Source of the DNA: Solitalea koreensis
GTDB lineage: Bacteria; Bacteroidota; Bacteroidia; Sphingobacteriales; Sphingobacteriaceae
Assembly: GCF_900182575.1 (NCBI RefSeq)
Contig: NZ_FXSZ01000002.1
Span: forward strand, 434,001 to 498,000
DNA: 64,000 nucleotides
Reading direction: 5' to 3'
In this document: one piece after another, positions 43,528 to 53,183 of the stretch
Layout of the letters: every line of letters starts with the position of its first letter
Numbering within the stretch: the stretch's first letter is position 1
Notes under the pieces: generated by a model
Database searches by the model: none
Seen by the model: the letters and a program-made list of their open reading frames with translations, nothing else
Told to the model about the DNA's origin: nothing
Made by a program: the position numbers and the translations under genes

Positions 43528-44174
43528 ATACATTAGAAATAGATAGTGTAAATTTAAGTTTCGGAGAAAGAAGGATTCTGTCCGATATTTATATAAAAAT
43601 TGAAACAGGAACAATAACCGGATTAATGGGAAGAAATGGCTCTGGAAAATCATGTCTACTGAAAATTATTTTGGGTACACTTAAGCCTTATTATTCTTCA
43701 ATAAGAATTAACTCAGTAGTCCTTCAAAAATTGTATCAACATCCGGGATTAATTACCTACATACCTCAGTTTGATACTTTACCATCTCATCTGAACACCG
43801 ATACACTGATTAAATATCTAAATTGTACAGAGGATGTCTATATGATAGAAATAGTAAATCAGCTATTAAAAACAAAAATAAGTAAGATGTCGGGCGGACA
43901 AAGACGCATGATCCAAACCTTGCTTTTGCTTCATACGAAGTCAAGATTTATTTTATTGGATGAACCGTTCTCTCATCTATCACCGGTACAAACGGAAAAA
44001 ATAAGCGAAATTATTAAAGAAAAATCTGCTCAAAAAGGCATTCTAATTACTGATCATCTGTATAATGAGATTATGGCAATTAGTGATAAACTTGTGCTAT
44101 TGCAAAATGGAAAAACTTACACTATTAACTCAAAAGAGGATTTAGTTGACAGAGGATACCTCAATTTTGCCTAA
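43518..44174 (+). CDS. ABC transporter ATP-binding protein
   Basis: A 218-residue ATPase with all motifs: Walker A GLMGRNGSGKSC, Q-loop TYIPQF, signature MSGGQRRM, Walker B FILLDEPFSHLSP and His switch ITDHLYNEI. It overlaps the small membrane protein by 10 bp; starts at 43518 or 43524 are both possible. The linker between the Q-loop and the signature is short, giving an overall small domain. Base composition is AT-rich like its partner. The transported substrate is unknown; small ABC pairs of this kind may export peptides or lipids. Confidence 0.88.
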   Translation: MQMNTLEIDSVNLSFGERRILSDIYIKIETGTITGLMGRNGSGKSCLLKIILGTLKPYYSSIRINSVVLQKLYQHPGLITYIPQFDTLPSHLNTDTLIKYLNCTEDVYMIEIVNQLLKTKISKMSGGQRRMIQTLLLLHTKSRFILLDEPFSHLSPVQTEKISEIIKEKSAQKGILITDHLYNEIMAISDKLVLLQNGKTYTINSKEDLVDRGYLNFA

Positions 44175-44179
44175 TTCTC

Positions 44180-44219
44180 ATAACAAAGCCTTTCAGAACT
44201 TACAGAAAGACTTTGTTAT
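44180..44219 (+). terminator. Terminator after the ABC cassette, copy of the gap terminator
   Basis: Left arm ATAACAAAGCCTTTCAGAA is identical over 19 nt to the gap terminator arm; the right arm CAGAAAGACTTTGTTAT pairs with two mismatches. It closes the two-gene cassette, so the same sequence brackets both ends. Confidence 0.8.
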
Positions 44220-44250
44220 AAAATCAAACCTAAATCCTAAACCCTTTAGC

Positions 44251-45234
44251 CTAATATTCAGGCTGAACAGGTTTATTTCTGAGAATATTCTCAATACTAT
44301 TCATCACTTTGTCAGTTAGTTTTGGTACAATTTCCAAAGCACCCAGATTTTGTTTCAGTTGATCAACTTTTGATGCTCCTAAAATCACGGTACTCACATT
44401 TGGATTTTTAAGACACCAAGCCAATCCTAATTGAGCCATTGGAACTCCCAATTTATCAGCGAATTGTCCTAATCGCTTCGCTTTTTCAATACGATCTTTG
44501 GCAAGCGTTCGGTTTTTCAACCAATCCATTCCTTCAATAAACAAGCGTGTATCTTTCGGATCGGCATTATTATACTTTCCTGAAAGCAATCCTGAAGCAA
44601 GTGGCGACCATATTGTTGTTCCCATGCCAAACTCCCTGAATAACATGCGATATTCCTTTTCCATCTTTTCTCGCTCAAACATATTGTATTGAGGCTGTTC
44701 CATCAAAGGGCCAATCAATCCGTTTTTTGCTGCATAGTAGTGCGCAATAGCAATCTCGACCCCACTCCATTCGGAAGTTCCCCAGTACAAAATCTTTCCT
44801 TGTTGTATCAAGGTATTCATCGCTTCTACTGTTTCTTCTATTGGGGTATTTTTGTCGGGACGATGGCAGAAAAACAAATCCAAGTAATCAACATGTAAAC
44901 GTTTTATAGCTGCTTCACACGCTTCAAAAATATGCTTACGCGACAATCCGCGTTGATTAGGTAAATCCTTCTCCCAACCAAAAAATACCTTACTGGATAC
45001 AATGTATGAACTGCGCGACCAATCTTTTGATTTTAAAATTTTCCCCAGAACTTCTTCGGCCTTACCCCGCGCATAGATCTCAGCACCGTCAAAAAAGTTT
45101 ACACCTGCATCGTAAGCAATACTAAGCAACTTATCAGCGGTTTTATCATCAATTTGTTTACCGAAAGTGAGCCATGTTCCAAATGACAGGGCGCTTACCT
45201 GTAACCCTGACTTTCCTAATCTCCTGTATTCCAT
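44251..45234 (-). CDS. Aldo/keto reductase, Kv-beta-like subfamily
   Basis: A 327-residue NADPH-dependent oxidoreductase with the TIM-barrel AKR fold. The catalytic tetrad is visible as Asp and Tyr in NFFDGAEIYARG, Lys in YIVSSKVFFG, and His in DLFFCHRPD. Other motifs are EYRRLGKSGLQVSALSFGTW, KILYWGTSEWSGVEI, and the cofactor loop STVILGASKVDQLKQNL. The sequence is of the potassium-channel beta-subunit/YghZ group. The natural substrate is unknown; such enzymes reduce aldehydes and ketones, often methylglyoxal. It stands alone on the minus strand. Confidence 0.92.
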   Translation of the reverse strand: MEYRRLGKSGLQVSALSFGTWLTFGKQIDDKTADKLLSIAYDAGVNFFDGAEIYARGKAEEVLGKILKSKDWSRSSYIVSSKVFFGWEKDLPNQRGLSRKHIFEACEAAIKRLHVDYLDLFFCHRPDKNTPIEETVEAMNTLIQQGKILYWGTSEWSGVEIAIAHYYAAKNGLIGPLMEQPQYNMFEREKMEKEYRMLFREFGMGTTIWSPLASGLLSGKYNNADPKDTRLFIEGMDWLKNRTLAKDRIEKAKRLGQFADKLGVPMAQLGLAWCLKNPNVSTVILGASKVDQLKQNLGALEIVPKLTDKVMNSIENILRNKPVQPEY

Positions 45235-45488
45235 ATTTTTTTTGATTTTAAATTATGAATGTTGAATTATAAATAGATTTAATGTTTTACATGCGTTTTA
45301 TCAAAACTAATGTTATTCCTAACAAAACAGAAGTCTTATTGCATGTCTTTATTTGAATTTAGGAAAGAATGTTTTCTGAAAGATCTATATCTTTAAACCC
45401 ATTTTGGATGCGATAAAGTAACCTATGAAAATGGACTATCGGGTTATATGTATTTCATAGATAACCCAATAACTAATAACGAATTTAA

Positions 45489-48400
45489 ATGAAGTTAACG
45501 CGATTAGAGATAAGAGGATTTAAAAGTTTTGGTGATAAGATTACAATCAATTTTGACGAGGGAGTAACAGCCATTGTTGGCCCAAATGGTTGCGGCAAAT
45601 CAAATGTGGTGGATGCTATTCGTTGGGTTCTAGGCGAACAAAGTGCTAAATACCTCCGTTCAGAAAAGATGGAAAATATCATCTTTAACGGAACCCGTTC
45701 ACGAAAGCCAAGCAACCTTGCTGAGGTGTCGTTAACCTTTGATAATACCAAAAATATCCTGCCTACAGACTTTAGTCAGGTTACTATTACGCGCAAACTT
45801 TACAGAACGGGCGAAAGTGAATACCGATTAAATGAAGTAACCTGCCGGTTAAAAGACATTACCGATTTATTTTTAGATACTGGTATTGGTCCTGATTCCT
45901 ATTCGATTATTGAGTTAAAAATGATCGAAGAAATGCTCAATAACAAAGACGGATCACGTCGTAACCTGTTTGAAGAAGCATCAGGAATTTCAAAATATAA
46001 AATCCGCAAGAAACAAACCTTCAATAAACTTCGTGATACAGAAGCTGATTTGAATCGTGTTGAAGATATTCTTTTCGAAATCGAGAAACAACTTAAAACA
46101 CTTGAGTATCAAGCTAAAAAAACCGAACGATATTATCGATTAAAAGATCAATACAAGGAGCTTAGCACTCAACTGGCTACTTTCCGCATTCATACCTTTA
46201 AAACATCGTTTGATGATCTGGAAAAACACGAAATCAGACATACGGATGAAAAAATGGCTTTCCAAGCTGAAAGTGATAAAGTAGAGGCTCGACTGCAGGA
46301 AGAAAAAACACTGAATTTAATCAAGGAAAAAAATCTCTCCATACAACAAAAAGCCACGAATGATTATGTTAATGGCATTCGTCAGTATGAAAATGAGAAG
46401 AAAGTTAAAAACGAACAACTTAAATTTCTACAAGAAAAAGAAAGCCGACTTTCATCTGAACTGACAAATGATCGCAGTTGGTTGGACAATGCGAAAGAAA
46501 CCCTAGTTCAACTGGAGGAGAGCCGTGCGATTGAATCCGAAAGAATGGATGCTATCCAAAAAATTCTGAATGAATTAAAATTTGAGTTAGAAGATAAAAA
46601 AACGGAACAGGATGAACTCAAAACCCAGGTTGACAGCTTAACGGCAAAAGGCCGCAGCCTGCAGGATGAAGTTTATAAAATTGAGAAAGAACGCGACATT
46701 CTTGAAATCCAAAGTGAATCCTTGCAACAGGAATTAAATCGAAACGCTAATGATACGCAAACCAAGCAGCTGGAGTTAGATGAGTTTAATACGGCCATTA
46801 AACAAGCGCAGGAGATTTATTCGGCTAAAGAACAAGAATTAAACACAGCGGTTGCTGATGAAGAAACGCTTCAGCAAACCATAAAAGATATTGAAGTTGA
46901 TCTTCAGCAAACTAAAGATCGGATTTCGCAGGAAGGACGTACACTCGACGCCAAACAGAATGAATACAACCTAACCAAAAGTTTGGTTGATAATCTGGAA
47001 GGTTATCCTGAATCCATAAAATTCTTGCGTAAGAATGCAAGTTGGGCTAAAAATGCTCCGCTCCTATCCGATGTATTTTTCTGTAAAGAAGAGTATCGTA
47101 TTGCCATTGAAAATTACCTTGAACCTTACATGAATTATTATGTGGTTCAAAATCATGAAGAGGCATTAACGGCCATTAAATTATTGAGTGACGCGGCCCG
47201 CGGTCGTGCAAACTTCTTTGTTTTGGACGCTTTTGCCAATTATGAAGAAAAAGAAACAAGCGCTGCTCCTGATAACTGTATCCCTGCCCTTTCGATCATA
47301 GATTCGGAAGATAAATACCGTAAGCTTTGTTCTTTTCTACTGAACAATGTATTCATGGCCGAAAAGGAGGAGGAAAACACTATCAAGGCTAATTCCGGTT
47401 CAGATCTTGTTTTGCTGAGTAAATCGGGCAAGTATGCAAAAGCTCGTTTCAGCATGGCTGGCGGATCGGTTGGTTTATTCGAAGGTAAACGTATTGGTCG
47501 GGCAAAAAATCTTGAGGTTTTACAAAAAGACATCAACAAACTTCAATCACTAATCGCAGAATTAAAAAACAAAACCGAGTTACTGGTTGAAGAGTTGCAA
47601 AAACTTAAAGCAAGCACTAAAACGAGTTTAATTAATCAACTGCGTCAGGAAATCAATAAACTTAATAGCGAATTAATTACACTGGAAGCCCGTCAAGAGC
47701 AGCATCGCACCTTTATCAGTAATTCCAATCTACGTAGAGAAGATATTGAGCTGAAGATTAACAGCTATACCAAACAATTGGCTGAAATTAATCCTCAAAT
47801 TGAAGAATTGCTTGCGCAACGTGAAGACACTTTAAAACGCTTGAACACCCAACAGTATGAGTTTAACATCCTAAACGAAACGGTTACTAAATACGCTAGC
47901 AACTTTAATCAACAAAACATCAATTTCCATCAGCAGCAAAATAAATTATCGGTGATTTTGAAGGATGTTGAGTATAAATCCAATCAGCAACGTACCGCCC
48001 AAGAGCGTATCGAAAAAAACAGCATCGAGTTAAGTGAAGCAAAGGCAAAAATTTCTGTCTTACTGCAAACAACCGATGACAATGACGATGGTTTATTGGC
48101 CATGTACGAACAGAAAGATGCGATGGAAAAAGCCTTAAACGAGGCTGAAGAAGATTACTATAAATCGAAAGGTCAAATTAATGAGTTGGAAAGTTTAATC
48201 AATGAGCTGCGCCGTAAAAAGGATAATGTGGAAACGCTGGTAAATCAGTACCGTGAAAAGAAAACCCAGTTGATGATTGAGATAAATTCCATGAAAGAGC
48301 GTCTTTCTGTAGAATTCGGTATCGACATCGAAGATTTAAGTGATAGCGTACTTCCTGAAGAACCTGAAGATGAACTGAAACAACGAAATGACAAGGTTAA

Positions 48401-49037
48401 AAATCAGCTGGATAATTTTGGAGCGATCAATCCAATGGCGATGGAAGCCTATAATGAAATGAATGAGCGTTTTCTATTTATCCTAGCCCAGAAAAAGGAT
48501 CTGATTGATGCGAAAAACTCATTGATGGAAACCATTACTGAAATTGACAATACTGCTAAAACACAGTTTTTTGACGCATTTACGCAAATCAGAAATAACT
48601 TCCAGAAGGTATTCCGTTCACTGTTTAATGAAGAAGACTCTTGTGATTTGATTCTTGCCGATCCTAATGATCCATTGGAATCTGATATCGAAATTATCGC
48701 CCGTCCTAAAGGTAAACGCCCACTAACGATCAATCAGCTTTCAGGAGGGGAAAAAACACTTACCGCTACGGCTATTCTTTTCTCGTTGTACCTATTGAAA
48801 CCTGCTCCGTTCTGTATTTTTGACGAGGTAGATGCTCCGCTTGACGATACCAATATTGATAAGTTCAATAACATCATCCGCAAATTCTCAGACCAAAGTC
48901 AGTTCATCATTGTATCGCACAATAAGCGTACAATTGCCAGCACTGATGTAATTTATGGAGTAACAATGGTTGAACAAGGTATCTCGCGTGTTGTGCCGGT
49001 AGATATGCGTTCAGTAGAAGTTGATAATGTAGCATAG
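45489..49037 (+). CDS. smc: Chromosome segregation protein SMC
   Basis: A 1182-residue condensin subunit that loops and compacts the chromosome with ScpA and ScpB. The N-terminal ATPase half has Walker A GPNGCGKS (31-38); the middle is two long coiled coils separated by a hinge (about 500-680, with GYPESIKFLRKNAS and YLEPYMNYYVV); the C-terminal half has the signature NQLSGGEKTLTATA and Walker B FCIFDEVDAPLDD. Length is normal. No scpA/scpB is adjacent. Confidence 0.97.
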   Translation: MKLTRLEIRGFKSFGDKITINFDEGVTAIVGPNGCGKSNVVDAIRWVLGEQSAKYLRSEKMENIIFNGTRSRKPSNLAEVSLTFDNTKNILPTDFSQVTITRKLYRTGESEYRLNEVTCRLKDITDLFLDTGIGPDSYSIIELKMIEEMLNNKDGSRRNLFEEASGISKYKIRKKQTFNKLRDTEADLNRVEDILFEIEKQLKTLEYQAKKTERYYRLKDQYKELSTQLATFRIHTFKTSFDDLEKHEIRHTDEKMAFQAESDKVEARLQEEKTLNLIKEKNLSIQQKATNDYVNGIRQYENEKKVKNEQLKFLQEKESRLSSELTNDRSWLDNAKETLVQLEESRAIESERMDAIQKILNELKFELEDKKTEQDELKTQVDSLTAKGRSLQDEVYKIEKERDILEIQSESLQQELNRNANDTQTKQLELDEFNTAIKQAQEIYSAKEQELNTAVADEETLQQTIKDIEVDLQQTKDRISQEGRTLDAKQNEYNLTKSLVDNLEGYPESIKFLRKNASWAKNAPLLSDVFFCKEEYRIAIENYLEPYMNYYVVQNHEEALTAIKLLSDAARGRANFFVLDAFANYEEKETSAAPDNCIPALSIIDSEDKYRKLCSFLLNNVFMAEKEEENTIKANSGSDLVLLSKSGKYAKARFSMAGGSVGLFEGKRIGRAKNLEVLQKDINKLQSLIAELKNKTELLVEELQKLKASTKTSLINQLRQEINKLNSELITLEARQEQHRTFISNSNLRREDIELKINSYTKQLAEINPQIEELLAQREDTLKRLNTQQYEFNILNETVTKYASNFNQQNINFHQQQNKLSVILKDVEYKSNQQRTAQERIEKNSIELSEAKAKISVLLQTTDDNDDGLLAMYEQKDAMEKALNEAEEDYYKSKGQINELESLINELRRKKDNVETLVNQYREKKTQLMIEINSMKERLSVEFGIDIEDLSDSVLPEEPEDELKQRNDKVKNQLDNFGAINPMAMEAYNEMNERFLFILAQKKDLIDAKNSLMETITEIDNTAKTQFFDAFTQIRNNFQKVFRSLFNEEDSCDLILADPNDPLESDIEIIARPKGKRPLTINQLSGGEKTLTATAILFSLYLLKPAPFCIFDEVDAPLDDTNIDKFNNIIRKFSDQSQFIIVSHNKRTIASTDVIYGVTMVEQGISRVVPVDMRSVEVDNVA

Positions 49038-49159
49038 GTTAAGATGAAAGGATTTAGCCTAATTTACCTTTGACAAATAAAAAGAACTTAATTGAAGGTA
49101 TTAATGAGTAATATAAAGGCAGGTTATACTAAATTTGGAATACTAGAAAACTTATACTT

Positions 49160-49648
49160 ATGAAACGAAAAATCATTTTAGGAATCTTAGTATTCTTTGC
49201 TCTAATTCAATTTATTCGTCCTGCTAAAAATAAAGCATCAGAGATTGCTACAAACGATATTCGTAAGCAATATGCAATGCCGGCCAATGTTGAACAAAGC
49301 ATGCAAACGGCCTGCTTTGACTGTCATAGCAACAACACCGTTTATCCGTGGTATTCTAATATTCAACCGGTTGCGTGGTGGTTACAACATCATGTGAATG
49401 AAGGTAAAGAGGAGCTCAACTTCTCTGAGTTTGCTACTTATAATCCTAAAAAAGCGAATCACAAGCTTGATAAAGTCATTAAATCACAGCAAGATAATTG
49501 GATGCCTCTGGATTCGTATTTGTGGATTCATAAGGATGCCCAACTTAGTCAGCAACAAAAAGATGCTATAATTACTTGGGCTAAAGGTGTTCAACAACAA
49601 ATTAAAGCAGCGAATCCCGGGGTGGATTTCTCGATAAAGAAAAAATAG
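49160..49648 (+). CDS. Haem-binding domain-containing protein (cytochrome c-like)
   Basis: A 162-residue exported protein: an N-terminal signal anchor (KIILGILVFFALIQFI), then a CFDCH motif at residues 52-56 (CxxCH, the c-type haem attachment site), then the family stretch SNNTVYPWYSNIQPVAWWLQHHVNEGKEELNFSEF and a WMPLDSYLWIHKDAQLS segment. It matches the Haem_bd family (PF14376) common in Bacteroidota. It likely serves as a small periplasmic electron carrier or sensor, but no redox partner is next to it. Confidence 0.87.
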   Translation: MKRKIILGILVFFALIQFIRPAKNKASEIATNDIRKQYAMPANVEQSMQTACFDCHSNNTVYPWYSNIQPVAWWLQHHVNEGKEELNFSEFATYNPKKANHKLDKVIKSQQDNWMPLDSYLWIHKDAQLSQQQKDAIITWAKGVQQQIKAANPGVDFSIKKK

Positions 49649-49750
49649 AAAAGAAAGTTAAAAAGTTAAAATCCGGAAGGATTGAAGCTTGAAAAAGACA
49701 TCATAAACTGAACTTTTGAAACTTCAACCTTCAACCTTACACTTAAAACC

Positions 49751-50371
49751 TTACACCTTCACCAACTCTCCTACAGGTAAGAAATCTACAATAATATCGT
49801 TTTCAATCGAGGTGCCAATGAATAAAATATCGTCATTAATCAGGCCATGATCTAACTGCAGTTTTTCGAGGGTTTCTTTTTGTGTTTTACTGTCTGTTTC
49901 TTCCACAAAATAACAAGCCAGGTATTTTTCTAAATTATTCCATTCTATCTGGCGAATCTTATTGAGTTGTTCTTCTTGTTCACCTGAGGTTACTATAAAA
50001 ATAAGCTTACGATCCGTTACCAGTTCTTGCATAAACTCCAGTACCTGTTTATACATGAGTAATTTCAAAGGCAAGCGCGATATGCGAAACAGACGTTCAA
50101 AATTTTCCTTTATCTCTTCATTTATATTGAAGTGATGCAAACAAGCATCTATTAACTCATTCCGATTAAGACTATCATGTTTCAGCACTAAAAAATCAAC
50201 AATGCGCTTACCCTCTTGCAAACCCGGCGAGGTGTATTCCATAAACTGTCCAAAAAGATAATAAACCTGGAAATCGTAATCTTTAGCCGGGAAAATGGTA
50301 TTATCCAAATCAAAAACAAAAGCTTTTTTATTGGAGTATTTCTCTAGCAATGAATTTTCGTAAACTGACAT
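49751..50371 (-). CDS. HAD-superfamily hydrolase-like protein, partly degenerate
   Basis: A 206-residue HAD-like protein. Motif I is present as FDLDNTIF (Asp21, Asp23), motif II as IFIVTSGEQEEQL, and a Lys lies in DSKTQKETL. The motif-IV region reads LFIGTSIENDIIV, where most HADs have GDSxxND, so one of the usual metal-binding Asp residues is replaced by Thr. It lies 16 bp downstream of the ATP-grasp-like gene, and the two are likely one operon. The substrate is unknown; reduced activity is possible but not certain. Confidence 0.75.
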   Translation of the reverse strand: MSVYENSLLEKYSNKKAFVFDLDNTIFPAKDYDFQVYYLFGQFMEYTSPGLQEGKRIVDFLVLKHDSLNRNELIDACLHHFNINEEIKENFERLFRISRLPLKLLMYKQVLEFMQELVTDRKLIFIVTSGEQEEQLNKIRQIEWNNLEKYLACYFVEETDSKTQKETLEKLQLDHGLINDDILFIGTSIENDIIVDFLPVGELVKV

Positions 50372-50387
50372 TCGTAATAAAACGTTT

Positions 50388-51281
50388 TTAGATAAGAGCT
50401 AACTCTTTATTTAAGTATAACAAGGGAAAATTCAAGTCGGTAATTTTACTTGAACCTTGCAATAAATGATTAATGGCTACTAATTGGATGACATTAGCTG
50501 TTGGTTGAAACGTAAGGATGAAATAACCATCTAGATCCAGTTCTTTAGTAATATGTTCAACCAAACCCGAAACTAAAGCTCCTTCTTCATTTTGGCGAGT
50601 GAATTTAACTACGGCTCCGTTTTCGGCTAATACATGAACGTTAAATAATTCTGACTCAGAATATTCGCTAAGAACAATTGGAGAAAAATCATCTTTCTTC
50701 AAAATTCTGTTCAGCAGTTCAAAATTAATCAACGGTTTTGCAGTATCAGGAAACAGTAAATTGTCGGTAGAAACTTGATCGTCAACGATTAACTGTTGTA
50801 AACCATTATTATTATTATTATTATTATTATCGGGTTGTATTTTTACTTTTTGCGAAGGATAACCTAAAGAAATCAATGCTTTTGATATCTCTTCAAAGCG
50901 CATAACTCGTTTAAATGCCGGCACTTTTACTTTTCTGTGGTTAAAAAAAGTATACAGCTGTGCTGAGGAAGTAATAATATCCAGCACTTTTTTATCGGGT
51001 GCTAAAATTTTTACTCCGTATTCTCCAAACAGCATTTTAGCCTGAGCTAACAATTTCACTTCTTCTGATAATAGCGGAATTACTGCCGATATTTGATTAT
51101 CAAGACAAGTGGTAAGAATTTTATGAGCAAATGCAGGATCAACAAAAGAAGGAATGCGAATAAATTTTTCACCTACAAGCGGAGCTGAATCACTTAAAAT
51201 AAGCTCAAAGCTTTGGTTTGATAAACAATTGTAAATATATTCTGCGGAAGCTGTGGTAGCTCCGGTTATTAGGATTTTCAT
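50388..51281 (-). CDS. ATP-grasp-like protein with degenerate active site
   Basis: The start at 51281 (MKILITGATTASAEYIYNCL) gives 297 residues. The N-terminal 110 residues form a Rossmann-like pre-ATP-grasp domain (LSDSAPLVGEKFIRIPSF, VIPLLSEEVKLLAQ, KILAPDKKVLDIITSS). The rest resembles an ATP-grasp domain like that of carbamoyl-phosphate-synthase relatives: KVPAFKRV, GYPSQKVKIQP, VLSEYSESELFNVHVL. The metal-binding segment usually read as EINPR is AINHL here, and a run of eight Asn stands in place of the glycine-rich loop. It is paired with the HAD gene downstream. Function unknown. Confidence 0.65.
   Translation of the reverse strand: MKILITGATTASAEYIYNCLSNQSFELILSDSAPLVGEKFIRIPSFVDPAFAHKILTTCLDNQISAVIPLLSEEVKLLAQAKMLFGEYGVKILAPDKKVLDIITSSAQLYTFFNHRKVKVPAFKRVMRFEEISKALISLGYPSQKVKIQPDNNNNNNNNGLQQLIVDDQVSTDNLLFPDTAKPLINFELLNRILKKDDFSPIVLSEYSESELFNVHVLAENGAVVKFTRQNEEGALVSGLVEHITKELDLDGYFILTFQPTANVIQLVAINHLLQGSSKITDLNFPLLYLNKELALI
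50805..50830. repeat. ATT trinucleotide microsatellite inside the ATP-grasp gene
   Basis: Nearly nine tandem ATT units (AAT on the coding strand) encode the eight consecutive Asn residues. Unit number may vary by slippage without changing the frame. Confidence 0.95.
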
Positions 51282-51374
51282 TTTATAATTACGCCAATTT
51301 AAAAACAATGATTAATTGCGGGTTACGGTTTAAATAGAGTATAGAAGATTACCCTTCTTACTAATTATTAACTA

Positions 51375-52058
51375 TTAACCAGTAACTATCCGCGTCAGTT
51401 GCTCAACACCAACAATTTTTCCATCTTTCATAAGTAACTCACGATCTGCCATACCAGCTAATTCTTCATTATGAGTTACTACCACAAATGTTTGTCCGAA
51501 GTGATTACGTAGATCAAAGAACAGTTTATGAAGTTCTTTAGCATTCGTTGAATCCAGGTTACCGGAAGGTTCATCGGCAAAAATGATAGCAGGGCGATTA
51601 ATTAAAGCTCGTGCCACCGCCACACGTTGCTGTTCACCTCCTGATAGCTCGGTAGGTTTATGCGTCATTCGATCTTTTAAACCAAGCATTTCAAGTAGTT
51701 CACTCGCATTTTTTTCCGCTTCTTTTTTTGACTTATTGGCGATATAAGCAGGAATACACACGTTTTCAATGGCATTGAATTCCGGTAAAAGATGGTGAAA
51801 TTGAAAAATAAAGCCAATTCGTGAATTACGAAACGCACTAAGTCGCTTAGGATTTAACGATCTGACATCGGTTCCATCAATAATTAATGAACCCTGATCT
51901 GCTTTATCAAGCGTTCCGGCAATGTGTAATAAGGTACTTTTACCGGCACCCGAAGCGCCGACGATAGAAACTACTTCTCCCTTTTCAACAAAAAGATCAA
52001 CACCTTTAAGTATTTCAAGATTTCCGTAAGCTTTATGCAGATTAGTGGCTTTTAGCAT
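51375..52058 (-). CDS. lolD: Lipoprotein-releasing ABC transporter ATP-binding protein LolD-like
   Basis: A 227-residue ATPase with Walker A GASGAGKST (about 33-41), Q-loop FIFQFHHLLPEFNAIENV, signature LSGGEQQRVAVARAL and Walker B IIFADEPSGNLDS. The FQFHHLLPEFNA sequence is the LolD signature within the MacB/LolD group. It would power extraction of outer-membrane lipoproteins, including SusD proteins, by LolC/E-type permeases, which are not adjacent here. Other MacB-type ATPases remain possible but fit less well. Confidence 0.9.
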   Translation of the reverse strand: MLKATNLHKAYGNLEILKGVDLFVEKGEVVSIVGASGAGKSTLLHIAGTLDKADQGSLIIDGTDVRSLNPKRLSAFRNSRIGFIFQFHHLLPEFNAIENVCIPAYIANKSKKEAEKNASELLEMLGLKDRMTHKPTELSGGEQQRVAVARALINRPAIIFADEPSGNLDSTNAKELHKLFFDLRNHFGQTFVVVTHNEELAGMADRELLMKDGKIVGVEQLTRIVTG

Positions 52059-52199
52059 GAGCCCAAAATTAGTAATTAGTAATAAATTTTAAGTTATAAT
52101 TTAAAGCTGATTGCACCCAATCTTTGAGCGACACCTTACAACTATACAATTAAAATATAGCTTAAAATCAGTTATATTTATATATCAAGTTAAAGAAAT

Positions 52200-53006
52200 A
52201 TGAAAAAATCGCTCTTATTCCTTTCAACACTCCTCATTTATTTAGTCGCCTGTACACATTCAGAATCAGAAAAAGAAAAGAAAATTACTGCTTCCGATTC
52301 AACTAAAAATAAAACTGCTGACTCCTTTACTACAATTGATAGCCAAGTAAATGCCATTCAAAAATCAATTCCGTCTCTTCCATATGTGCGTAGCATGAAA
52401 TATGAACGCAATGATTCTACCACTTTTGATGTTTCTGTTTATTTAAACGGTGCAAATCCGGTTTCAATGTACGAGGAAATTAACGCTGGAAAAAAAGGCT
52501 ATAAACGTCGTACTATCTATTTTATAGATGATAAACCAAGCTTTGTATCAACAACCGAAAAAAAAGTAGACGGTAAAAATTACATCTTCAAAGAAACTAA
52601 ATCTTACCTGGATAATGGAAAACTAGTAATCTCGTTATCAAGAAGTGCCACCCATACCAGTGAATTAATGAACAAGACATTTGAACCTGAAAATAACGAC
52701 ACAACAAATTATAATGAAATCCTAAAAAGGATGAACAGGGCTTTAGCTAAATCAGGTGAATTTGATCTACTGTTCAGTAAAATTAAAAAAGTAGGAAACC
52801 GAACTTATTTGGTTTTAAGTAAGCCTTCTAAAGATAGTTATCATACCAATTTACTCATCTTGCCAGGCACAAAAGATATTATGATAAAAAAAATACAGGC
52901 TAATCCAGAAAAATTTGAGGGAAAAAAGCTAGATGTAAAATGGGAATATCAAAATAGAAATGGCAGCGAACAACTCATCTACAATGGCGTGAACGCTAAA
53001 AACTAA
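52200..53006 (+). CDS. Putative lipoprotein of unknown function
   Basis: A 268-residue protein with a lipoprotein signal (SLLFLSTLLIYLVACTHSE, lipobox Cys18) followed by a Ser/Lys/Glu-rich linker. The mature domain (from about residue 50) has alternating strand patterns and repeats of KYERNDSTTFDVSVYLNG, YKRRTIYFIDDKPSFVSTTEK and IFKETKSYLDNGKLV, like beta-rich folds of unknown function. I do not recognise a family. It stands between lolD on the opposite strand and sucC. Confidence 0.8.
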   Translation: MKKSLLFLSTLLIYLVACTHSESEKEKKITASDSTKNKTADSFTTIDSQVNAIQKSIPSLPYVRSMKYERNDSTTFDVSVYLNGANPVSMYEEINAGKKGYKRRTIYFIDDKPSFVSTTEKKVDGKNYIFKETKSYLDNGKLVISLSRSATHTSELMNKTFEPENNDTTNYNEILKRMNRALAKSGEFDLLFSKIKKVGNRTYLVLSKPSKDSYHTNLLILPGTKDIMIKKIQANPEKFEGKKLDVKWEYQNRNGSEQLIYNGVNAKN

Positions 53007-53183
53007 CCACTTACAACTAATAGTGTCAGATCACAGGTAAAATCCAAAGGCGCTATGATAGTTTACAAATTTCCTGTTAAAAAAAGAAAATGAGTGAGAA
53101 ATTAAAAAATTGACAAAGAGCATTTTTTAAAATTGGCTATAAACACTACTTTTACGCCGAAAAATAAGTAGAACCTATTTCAA

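Noticed and set aside
50805..50830. The run of Asn (N) as a sign of unknown bases or an assembly gap
   Set aside because: The DNA is a real, fully called ATT repeat; the letter N here is asparagine.
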